Below are positions 1-5,420 of a stretch of DNA of 6,742 nt, one piece after another. Source of the stretch: Desulfobacteraceae bacterium (GTDB taxonomy: Bacteria > Desulfobacterota > Desulfobacteria > Desulfobacterales > Desulfobacteraceae). Position 1 is the stretch's first letter. Every line of letters starts with the position of its first letter. A program made the translations under genes and the position numbers. Location of the stretch: positions 1 through 6,742 of the forward strand of contig PIVQ01000399.1 of NCBI GenBank assembly GCA_003354055.1. Direction: 5' to 3'. Under the pieces are notes generated by a model. The model ran no database searches. It saw only the letters and a list, made by a program, of their open reading frames with translations, and was not told the origin of the DNA.

Positions 1-401
1 AGAGAGGAAGTGCCGTGGGCAATGAGATTACCGGCCTCATCCAATACCCTTGCCTCAGCATAGGAAATTGTTTTCCCCGGCCGGATGCAATGGCCCTCTG
101 CTGTAAGACGCCCCTCCACCACTGAATTCAAATAGTTGAGCTTCAGATCAACGTTCACAAGTCCCGCATCTTCGGGCAGGCGTAAAAACCCGGCCCAAAA
201 GGTGGCCGTGTCAATGAGGGTGGCAATAACACCGCCATGGACAATACCGTAGGGCTGGAGATGGCAATGGTTCAGTTCCATGGCGATCTTAGCATTATCA
301 TAGCTGATCTCCGCCAGGGACATGTGCATGTGATTGGGATAGGGGCTTGTGTTTACAACATCTTTCAAGGCCCTGATAAATTCAGGATTAGGCGTTTTCA
401 T
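1..401 (-). CDS. PaaI-like hotdog-fold thioesterase (3' end outside window)
   Basis: Probable acyl-CoA thioesterase of the PaaI/4HBT hotdog family, a cytoplasmic enzyme type that hydrolyses acyl- or aryl-CoA thioesters. Reading the minus strand from the ATG at 401-399 gives 133 codons with no stop before the window edge. The family signature is clear: HGGVIATLIDTA at residues 55-66, with the conserved HGG turn and Asp64 at the position of the catalytic carboxylate in PaaI-type enzymes. It is followed by a strand-rich stretch (VNVDLKLNYLNSVVEG, residues 82-97) typical of the fold. Family members are usually about 130-150 aa, so little of the C terminus is missing. The start is supported by an AAGGAAG ribosome binding site (406-412) six bases upstream. 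The gene follows the molybdopterin gene in the same direction, but 218 bp and a stem-loop separate them, so it is probably its own transcription unit. The substrate is unknown. Confidence 0.88.
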   Translation of the reverse strand, partial: MKTPNPEFIRALKDVVNTSPYPNHMHMSLAEISYDNAKIAMELNHCHLQPYGIVHGGVIATLIDTATFWAGFLRLPEDAGLVNVDLKLNYLNSVVEGRLTAEGHCIRPGKTISYAEARVLDEAGNLIAHGTSS

Positions 402-424
402 GGGGCTTCCTTAGGAATCGTTAC

Positions 425-452
425 AAAATAACTTGATCTAAATTGTTTCCAA
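425..452 (-). promoter_or_regulatory. Weak sigma-70-like promoter candidate for the thioesterase gene
   Basis: On the minus strand, TTGGAA (452-447) and TATTTT (430-425) are separated by 16 bp. Each matches the sigma-70 consensus at four of six positions. Transcription would start near position 418, leaving a short leader that still includes the AAGGAAG ribosome binding site. The match is weak in AT-rich DNA, but the place is right for independent transcription of the gene downstream of the stem-loop at 534-560. Confidence 0.25.
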
Positions 453-533
453 AACCCCTTAAAAGACTGGGTATTTTGAAAACAAAAGTTCAAGTAATTT
501 TGGAGCCGATCCTTATCTATTTTTCAAAGTACA

Positions 534-560
534 TGCCCCCGGACCCAAAGTCCGGGGGCA
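534..560 (-). terminator. GC-rich stem-loop, candidate terminator or 3'-end structure of the iron-sulfur/molybdopterin operon
   Basis: A perfect 11-bp inverted repeat (TGCCCCCGGAC at 534-544, GTCCGGGGGCA at 550-560) encloses a 5-base loop. It lies 60 bp beyond the stop codon of the molybdopterin gene. On the minus strand the stem is followed by TGTACTTTGAAAAATAG rather than a clean T-run, and no T-run follows on the plus strand. It may therefore be a weak terminator, a 3'-end protective hairpin, or a point of reduced readthrough into the thioesterase gene. The stem itself is certain; the role is inferred from position. Confidence 0.5.
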
Positions 561-619
561 CGATCATATTACACCCTTCTCTTCAATGGCGTCAATCCGA
601 CGAGTTTAATCCGGCCAAT

Positions 620-2866
620 TCAATCCGCAGCGACCGCTTCCAAACGGCAGGGCACAAACCGGTGAAGCGGGGTACCGATGGGATCCCTGTGAGTGTTCAG
701 GGTGAGCCGGTTCACATTGATGCCGTGGACCTCACCATTATAGTTGAGTCCGAACCCGTGTGGAATCAGCACCATCCCCTGTCCGACCTGCTCACTGACC
801 TGAATCTCTCCTTTTTCATTGCCTGCGACTGTGAATATAATTGCCGGCTGACCGTCTTCAAGTCCCAGTTTCTTTGCATCAGCCGGACAAACGGCAATGG
901 AACAATCCCGCTTGCCCGCGTTCCACTCAGGATTCCGCATCAATGAATTCATGTTGAACCGGGTATGCCGTCCGGCATTGAGAATCAAGGGGAATTCATC
1001 CGGCATTTCAAGGTCCCGGGCCTCATCCTCAGGATTCAGATGGCAGACCTGATCCGCCAGTTCCGGGATATAAATCTCAAGCTTTCCGGATTCTGTCTTG
1101 ATATCTGCCATGGGATTATCTGTATCAGCGTTGCCCACCCACAGCCCCTGGGGAGTATCAATCAACGCCTGAAAAATCTTATCCCCCTGGAAAATATCCG
1201 GTTCAAATCCGGCCCTGGACCCATGGGCCTTAAATTGTTCCGGTGCTGTCATAAGCAGTCCCCAGAGAGCGGCTTTGGCCGCACTGTCCCACTCGGCACC
1301 AAGGGTCTTGGCCAGGACAAAGGGCATGGCCTTGAATGCCCGTGGTTCTTTTGAGGCCCAGGTCATGAGTTCCCCGCCAAAGGTCAGGCGGTCCCCTTTG
1401 GCTGCCTCATACAGGCTATCCGGAATCTCCGGAATAAGCCCCAGGCGGTCCGCCATACGGGTATGGATCTGGGCAGCTTCCAGACATTCGCCCGGCACCG
1501 GCACCACAGGCCTGCGCAGCTGCATATAAATTTCCGGATAGGTCCAGGGAAAAAAGGTGGTGTCCCAGGACTCGTAAAAGGACCTGCAGGGCAATACATA
1601 ATGGGCCAAACGGGCCGTCTCGCTCATGACAATATCGTTGACCACCAGCAAATCCAGACTTCCGAATGCCTTTTCATAGGCCGTAGTATCCGGATAGGAA
1701 CGCAGGGGATTACAGGCAGAGACATAAACCGCTCTCAACCGGTCCGAATGGTCGGACATAATCTCTTCGGGCATGACGGCGGGTGGAAACGAGCCGGCAG
1801 CTGCCGGTGGCATGTCCGTAGCAAGGGTTCGCCAGACCTTTGGACTTCGCTCATCCGCATGAAATCCCATGGGCATGACCATTCCTGGAATAAAATTTCC
1901 GCCCGGGGTCTGAAACACACCGCAGACAGCGCCCAGTATATAAAGGAAATAGGAGTTCAGGGTGGAGTGCCGGCCCATGTAAATGCCTAAGTCCTGATGA
2001 AAACTCCAGCGTTTTGTGGCCATGAGTCGACAGAATTCCAGAACCGTATCATACGCAAGTCCGCAGACCTCAACGGCCCTTTTGGCATCAAAATTCTCAA
2101 ACCAGGGCCGAACCTGATCCCAGCCTGCCACATGATCATCCAGATAGGCTTCGTTTTCACAGCCCTTCTCAAGAATAATGGCAATCATGGCCTTGATCAG
2201 CAGGGCATCGGTGCCAGGCCGCAGGGCCAAATGGATATCGGCAATGGCAGCGGTTTCGCTCCGTCGCGGATCTATGGAGACCAGAATCCTGTCCGGATCC
2301 TTTGAGATCTCTTTGAGTACCTTTGGCGCCCGGGGCATCTGATGGCTTTCCATCCCGTTCCATCCCCAGGCCACCAGCATCTGAGTATTGTCCTCATCCG
2401 GTCCGTTGATATTGTACTGCTTACCCATGACCCGGCCCGTCACCCACCAATGGCCGGAGAACTCCTGGCCTGCCGAGGAATAGTAATACTGGGACCCCAT
2501 CCCCCGAAGCAGGCTAAGACCGAATGCAGCTTCCATGTGACCGCCCTGGGAACTGCCGCCCATATAGGCCAAAGACCTTGGGCCGTGTTTCCCCACAATG
2601 GACTTCATTTTATCGGCTATCTCATCCAGGGCCTGGTCCCAGGAAACCTTCTCAAATTTATCCCCCACCCGTTTCAACGGCTGGGTAATCCGGTCTGCCG
2701 GATATTGGTGAAAGGGTAGCTTCAATCCTTTACGGCAGGCATAACCTTTCGACCTTGGATTTTCCTTATCCGGTTTCACTCTGGTAATTTTGTCCTCTTC
2801 CACAAGGACACGCAACCCGCAGTTCTGGGCGCACAATACACATCCGGTGCTCTGCCATTCTCCCAT
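620..2866 (-). CDS. Molybdopterin (Mo/W-bisMGD) oxidoreductase, acetylene-hydratase/formate-dehydrogenase-like, non-standard metal-ligand region
   Basis: A 748-aa catalytic subunit of the DMSO reductase superfamily. The N-terminal [4Fe-4S] domain has Cys9-x2-Cys12-x3-Cys16-x27-Cys44 followed by Lys46-Gly47, the spacing seen in acetylene hydratase and formate dehydrogenases. The central molybdopterin domain shows SWDQALDEIADKM (75-87), a WGWN segment (167-170), SIDPRR (197-202) and RPGTDA (216-221), all usual cofactor-binding landmarks. Residues 624-748 form the C-terminal dinucleotide-binding domain, ending in a typical N-x-LT...DP-x-G-x-P segment. There is no signal peptide or Tat motif, so it should be cytoplasmic. 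No Cys or in-frame TGA (Sec) occurs between residues 45 and 235, where the Mo/W ligand normally lies; the matching stretch is QEFSGH (134-139). Start choice rests on AGGAGG at 2871-2876. It lies 34 bp after the iron-sulfur gene, its likely electron partner. The substrate is unknown; membership of the superfamily is certain. Confidence 0.95.
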   Translation of the reverse strand: MGEWQSTGCVLCAQNCGLRVLVEEDKITRVKPDKENPRSKGYACRKGLKLPFHQYPADRITQPLKRVGDKFEKVSWDQALDEIADKMKSIVGKHGPRSLAYMGGSSQGGHMEAAFGLSLLRGMGSQYYYSSAGQEFSGHWWVTGRVMGKQYNINGPDEDNTQMLVAWGWNGMESHQMPRAPKVLKEISKDPDRILVSIDPRRSETAAIADIHLALRPGTDALLIKAMIAIILEKGCENEAYLDDHVAGWDQVRPWFENFDAKRAVEVCGLAYDTVLEFCRLMATKRWSFHQDLGIYMGRHSTLNSYFLYILGAVCGVFQTPGGNFIPGMVMPMGFHADERSPKVWRTLATDMPPAAAGSFPPAVMPEEIMSDHSDRLRAVYVSACNPLRSYPDTTAYEKAFGSLDLLVVNDIVMSETARLAHYVLPCRSFYESWDTTFFPWTYPEIYMQLRRPVVPVPGECLEAAQIHTRMADRLGLIPEIPDSLYEAAKGDRLTFGGELMTWASKEPRAFKAMPFVLAKTLGAEWDSAAKAALWGLLMTAPEQFKAHGSRAGFEPDIFQGDKIFQALIDTPQGLWVGNADTDNPMADIKTESGKLEIYIPELADQVCHLNPEDEARDLEMPDEFPLILNAGRHTRFNMNSLMRNPEWNAGKRDCSIAVCPADAKKLGLEDGQPAIIFTVAGNEKGEIQVSEQVGQGMVLIPHGFGLNYNGEVHGINVNRLTLNTHRDPIGTPLHRFVPCRLEAVAAD

Positions 2867-2900
2867 ATTGCCTCCTGAACACTTAACCTCTGGTCAAGGC

Positions 2901-3962
2901 TTAAATATTTCCTCTTTCTTTAGCCATGGTAAAATACGTTTCAAAAACATTGGCCGGGGGTTCATAGTGGTCTGACGTCTCCTTTTGCTCGAATGTCATG
3001 GCCTCCACCGGACATTCAGGCACACAGAGCCCGCACCCGATACAACGCTGGGCTTCGACCCGGGCAGTTTCATCTATAATAATGGCATCCATGTGGCAGC
3101 GCTCCGCACAGACTTCACATCCGGAACAGGCCTCTTCATCCACCCTGGCATAATAATTGGTATGCACGGCGCGAGCCGGCTGATCAAGGGTTTTGAGATT
3201 GCCCAGCACCTGGCAGCAACAACCGCAGCACATACAGATATTGGTAGGTTTTTTAGAGTTGCCCGGCTGGAGGACCAATCCGGCCTTCTGCCCGGTTTCC
3301 AATATTTTAAGGGCCTCATCACGGTCAATTGACCTGCCAAGACCGTTTTCCTCATAATAATAGGCCCCGCTGCCGAAAGACAGGCAGACTTCCATGGGAT
3401 AATCGCAGCCCTTACCGACCATTTCATGTTCTTTACGGCAGATGCAGTCGCTGACGACAATCTTGCTCTGGTCCCGGATAATCTCCTCAGCCACTTCATA
3501 GGGCATCACGGTCATCTCAGCCGTGATCTCTTTCGACACCGGAATCACTCGGAGTTGCTTGGTATCATGCTTGATCCAGCTTTTATGCATGAATTGCGGC
3601 AGGTATTCGTTTACATCACGGATCAACTCTTCATCCAAGCGGTTGAGGTTGTACTCCCAGATGCCCACAACAAACTGGGCTGCCATATAAGTATTTGCCC
3701 CGCCTTTGCTTGACCGGTAGATCAATCCTCTTCTTGACATCTTATCCAGAATGGGATCCAGAACGGCTGCGTCCATGTTCCCCAGGCGATCGGCAATGGC
3801 GTTAGCAGGTTCGGGCATCATGGTCAGTCCAAGGGCAATGGTGGCCTCTTCATCTGTAAACAAGCGTTTGAGTATGCGAAGTTCCACGCCGTTTTCCGTG
3901 GGTGGAAATCCTGCAGGAAGGGTATCCAGATGTTTGGCCAGCCGTTTATAAAGATCTTCCAT
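2901..3962 (-). CDS. Cysteine-rich iron-sulfur protein: N-terminal winged-helix-like segment plus C-terminal 2x[4Fe-4S] ferredoxin
   Basis: A 353-aa protein, probably the electron-transfer partner of the downstream molybdopterin enzyme. Residues about 28-85 read like a winged-helix domain: alternating helices, then a DKMSRRGLIYR wing-like end. Residues 173-193 hold Cys173-x-Cys175, Cys186 and Cys193 in a C-x-C-R...C-x6-C-x-x-FG pattern. Residues 243-250 (CMCCGCCC) add six closely packed cysteines. The C terminus is a standard two-cluster ferredoxin: Cys279/282/285/289 and Cys307/310/313/317, the latter followed by Pro. That makes 18 cysteines, enough for two canonical [4Fe-4S] clusters and possibly one or two more. 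No signal peptide or membrane segment is visible, so it should be cytoplasmic. The start is fixed by AGGAGG at 3968-3973, and the stop lies 34 bp before the molybdopterin gene, implying one operon with this gene first. The ferredoxin domain is certain; whether the winged-helix part binds DNA or only mediates protein contacts is unknown. Confidence 0.93.
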   Translation of the reverse strand: MEDLYKRLAKHLDTLPAGFPPTENGVELRILKRLFTDEEATIALGLTMMPEPANAIADRLGNMDAAVLDPILDKMSRRGLIYRSSKGGANTYMAAQFVVGIWEYNLNRLDEELIRDVNEYLPQFMHKSWIKHDTKQLRVIPVSKEITAEMTVMPYEVAEEIIRDQSKIVVSDCICRKEHEMVGKGCDYPMEVCLSFGSGAYYYEENGLGRSIDRDEALKILETGQKAGLVLQPGNSKKPTNICMCCGCCCQVLGNLKTLDQPARAVHTNYYARVDEEACSGCEVCAERCHMDAIIIDETARVEAQRCIGCGLCVPECPVEAMTFEQKETSDHYEPPANVFETYFTMAKERGNI

Positions 3963-4035
3963 ATCAACCTCCTTAAGTCCTTTTTAAATTTACACCCGCA
4001 AACGGGCGACTTCCATGATGATCCGACAATACGGG

Positions 4036-4064
4036 TTGCCATGTAAAAAGAAAAGTGTCATAAA
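4036..4064 (+). promoter_or_regulatory. Possible sigma-70-like promoter of the GlxA-type regulator gene
   Basis: TTGCCA (4036-4041) and CATAAA (4059-4064) are 17 bp apart, with four or five of six consensus matches each, and would give a leader of about 60 bases. The -10 element overlaps the palindrome at 4056-4069, so a protein bound there would block it. On the opposite strand, TTGTCA (4070-4065) could be the -35 of the iron-sulfur operon, but no convincing -10 follows it. Both are weak calls in AT-rich DNA. Confidence 0.3.
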
Positions 4065-4069
4065 TGACA
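4056..4069. promoter_or_regulatory. 14-bp palindrome in the divergent intergenic region, candidate operator
   Basis: TGTCATAAATGACA is a perfect inverted repeat with 6-bp arms and two central bases. It sits about 94 bp upstream of the iron-sulfur gene start and 63 bp upstream of the regulator gene start, so one bound factor could affect both directions. The arrangement of two 5-bp half-sites around four bases (TGTCA-N4-TGACA) is the spacing seen in FNR-type sites, but the half-site differs from the FNR consensus TTGAT. The binding protein is unknown. GlxA/AraC regulators more often bind direct or degenerate repeats, so the neighbour is not an automatic match. Confidence 0.5.
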
Positions 4070-4131
4070 AATACTATGCAAAAAAAGACTTTTGAACAAA
4101 AAAGTGAAATACTAACAAATAAGGAAGGCCA

Positions 4132-5118
4132 ATGGCTAAAATCAGTTTATGGGTGGGAGAAGGATGCCTTTCCTCAAGTGTGACAACCCTTCTGGATGCC
4201 TTTTCTATTGCAGAGCTCTGGCACAAGTCCCTGGCAAAGGACAGCAAAGCCCCGTTGTTTGAAACGGAAATCATAACCACGGACGGAAAGCCCATCACCG
4301 CCTACGGAAATATCCGCATTGATGCGGACCGGGCTGCCATTGAAGTCAAAGAAACCGATTGCGTAGTGGTCTCCCCTATTCTGCCCAATATCACCCCTAT
4401 CCCCGAAAATTTACCCATCCTTTCCGACCATCTCAAAAGTCTGAGAGCCAAAGGTACCGCCCTTGCGACAGTATGCACCGGTACCTTTGTTCTGGCGGAA
4501 ATGGGGCTGCTGGACGGAAAAAAAGCCACCACGAACTGGATGTACGCCCGATTGTTCAAAAAACGGTATCCCAAAGTGAAGCTTGAATCCTCATATATGC
4601 TGACAGAAGATGACAATATTATCTGCGCCGGAGCAGCCACGGCCGTTTATAATCTGGCCCTTCACCTGATTAAAAAATTCGGATCCCAGCACCTGGCCTC
4701 GCTCTGTTCCAAGGCCCTGCTGGTAGATCCCAACCGGGTCAGCCAGGCCCCTTATACCATGGCCGCCCCCCTGCGCCACCACGGAGATGATCAGGTACTA
4801 AAAGCCCAGGGAATAATGGAAAAACGTTTTGCCGACCTTGTTACCATTGATGATCTGGCAAGAGATGTGGGCATCAGTCCCCGACATTTTAAACGGCGGT
4901 TTAAGAAAGCCACGGGCGAACTCCCCCTGAAATACCTCCAGCGGGTCCGGGTTGATGCAGCCAAAGAAAGGCTCGAAACCACCCGGGACAGTATTGATAA
5001 AATCACCTGGGCCGTTGGCTATAAAGACGTCAGTTCATTCTGCCGCCTGTTCAAGCAGCACACCCAGATCTCCCCGCGCGCCTACCGGGATAAATTCTAC
5101 ATCCAGGTGCCCTGGTAA
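4132..5118 (+). CDS. GlxA-family transcriptional regulator (DJ-1/PfpI-like domain plus AraC-type HTH)
   Basis: A 328-aa DNA-binding regulator. Residues about 3-190 form a DJ-1/PfpI (class I glutamine amidotransferase-like) sensor domain with the nucleophile-elbow Cys in ATVCTGTFVLAEMGLLDG (Cys115). Residues about 222-322 form the AraC/XylS DNA-binding domain with two helix-turn-helix units: TIDDLARDVGISPRHFKRRF (238-257) and IDKITWAVGYKDVSSFCRLF (288-307), the second followed by the family's SPRAYR (314-319). Length and domain order are normal for GlxA-like proteins. The segment after the elbow reads ATTNW, where many family members have ATTHW. Together with Thr rather than His after the Cys, this suggests the sensor domain binds a ligand rather than catalyses. 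The start is supported by AAGGAAGG (4121-4128) three bases upstream of the ATG. The gene is divergent from the iron-sulfur/molybdopterin operon and is the likely local regulator, probably an activator. The effector is unknown. Confidence 0.95.
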   Translation: MAKISLWVGEGCLSSSVTTLLDAFSIAELWHKSLAKDSKAPLFETEIITTDGKPITAYGNIRIDADRAAIEVKETDCVVVSPILPNITPIPENLPILSDHLKSLRAKGTALATVCTGTFVLAEMGLLDGKKATTNWMYARLFKKRYPKVKLESSYMLTEDDNIICAGAATAVYNLALHLIKKFGSQHLASLCSKALLVDPNRVSQAPYTMAAPLRHHGDDQVLKAQGIMEKRFADLVTIDDLARDVGISPRHFKRRFKKATGELPLKYLQRVRVDAAKERLETTRDSIDKITWAVGYKDVSSFCRLFKQHTQISPRAYRDKFYIQVPW

Positions 5119-5201
5119 AGAAATGAGCAAACTGTGATTTTTTATGTAATAAACCATAGCCTACACATCATGACGCCGAAACAACAAAAACAATTATAAA
5201 T

Positions 5202-5244
5202 TACAATTTTGTTCTATGAATCCAGCAAAAAATACAATTGTGTT
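5202..5244 (+). repeat. Pair of 12-bp direct repeats upstream of glnA
   Basis: TACAATTTTGTT (5202-5213) and TACAATTGTGTT (5233-5244) match at 11 of 12 positions. Their starts are 31 bp apart, close to three helical turns, so proteins bound at both would face the same side of the DNA. They lie roughly 120-160 bp upstream of the predicted sigma-54 start, a normal enhancer distance. The second copy contains the perfect 8-bp palindrome ACAATTGT (5234-5241). In AT-rich DNA such a repeat may also arise by chance. Confidence 0.45.
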
Positions 5245-5257
5245 ACTTAAATTAACA
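5241..5257. promoter_or_regulatory. GlnR/TnrA-consensus dyad upstream of glnA, candidate activator or repressor site
   Basis: TGTTACTTAAATTAACA fits TGTNA-N7-TNACA, the published site for the Bacillus nitrogen regulators GlnR and TnrA, at every fixed base. The half-sites TGTTA and TAACA are exact inverted repeats. It lies about 104-120 bp upstream of the predicted sigma-54 transcription start, also a normal place for an enhancer-binding activator. The match is seen directly; which protein uses it is unknown. Chance is a real alternative given the AT-rich context. Confidence 0.4.
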
Positions 5258-5334
5258 CCCCCACCTAATTATCGCCCCTTTCTATTTGAAAAATAACTAA
5301 AAACTTCAGCATCTTACAAACAAGATCCGGTTTT

Positions 5335-5350
5335 TGGCATGATAAATGCT
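5335..5350 (+). promoter_or_regulatory. Sigma-54 (-24/-12) promoter candidate of glnA
   Basis: TGGCATGATAAATGCT has the essential GG-N10-GC arrangement and differs from the consensus TGGCACG-N4-TTGCW at only two positions. A T-run precedes it, as is common at such sites. With GC at -13/-12 (5348-5349), transcription would begin near 5361, giving a leader of about 60 bases. Sigma-54 promoters commonly drive nitrogen-assimilation genes, which fits glnA, and would require an enhancer-binding activator such as an NtrC-type protein encoded elsewhere. Confidence 0.65.
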
Positions 5351-5420
5351 AATACAGCTTATAACTTAATTGAAATTATTTTTTAATTTATATGTAACCA
5401 AAAAAACGGAGTAACACCAA

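Larger units (their letters stand above)
5119..5420. other. 302-bp AT-rich intergenic region upstream of glnA
   Basis: No convincing gene or RNA gene was seen here. No strong terminator stem follows the regulator gene. The region contains a sigma-54-like promoter (5335-5350), a GlnR/TnrA-consensus dyad (5241-5257) and a pair of 12-bp direct repeats (5202-5213, 5233-5244). There is also a 7-bp inverted repeat, AACAAAA (5183-5189) with TTTTGTT (5207-5213), and an AT-only 6-bp stem-loop in the expected leader (5373-5389). Together these read as a regulatory region for glnA. Confidence 0.7.

Noticed and set aside
237..431. 64-codon plus-strand open frame
   Set aside because: It is antisense to the thioesterase gene, which has a clear hotdog signature and ribosome binding site.
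443..2719. Several plus-strand open frames of 84-175 codons (for example 443-946, 965-1354, 1463-1990, 2342-2719)
   Set aside because: Nearly all of their length is antisense to the 748-aa molybdopterin gene, they lack domain motifs, and they end where the codon pattern of the real gene dictates.
620..2866. Naming the molybdopterin protein a formate dehydrogenase or acetylene hydratase
   Set aside because: The N-terminal cluster spacing is compatible, but the Sec/Cys metal ligand region that defines both enzymes is absent, so a specific reaction is not supported.
3995..4006. CCCG-N4-CGGG inverted repeat in the iron-sulfur gene leader
   Set aside because: Four-base arms are too short to call an operator or regulatory hairpin without comparative support.
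4025..4041. Possible sigma-54 promoter on the minus strand ahead of the iron-sulfur operon (TGGCAACCCGTATTGTC)
   Set aside because: The TGGCA half looks right, but the second element is shifted by one base and has GT rather than GC, so the essential GG-N10-GC arrangement is missing.
5286..5394. Sigma-70 promoter for glnA using TTGAAA at 5286 or 5370
   Set aside because: Neither has an acceptable -10 hexamer at 16-18 bp; the sigma-54-like element is clearly better.
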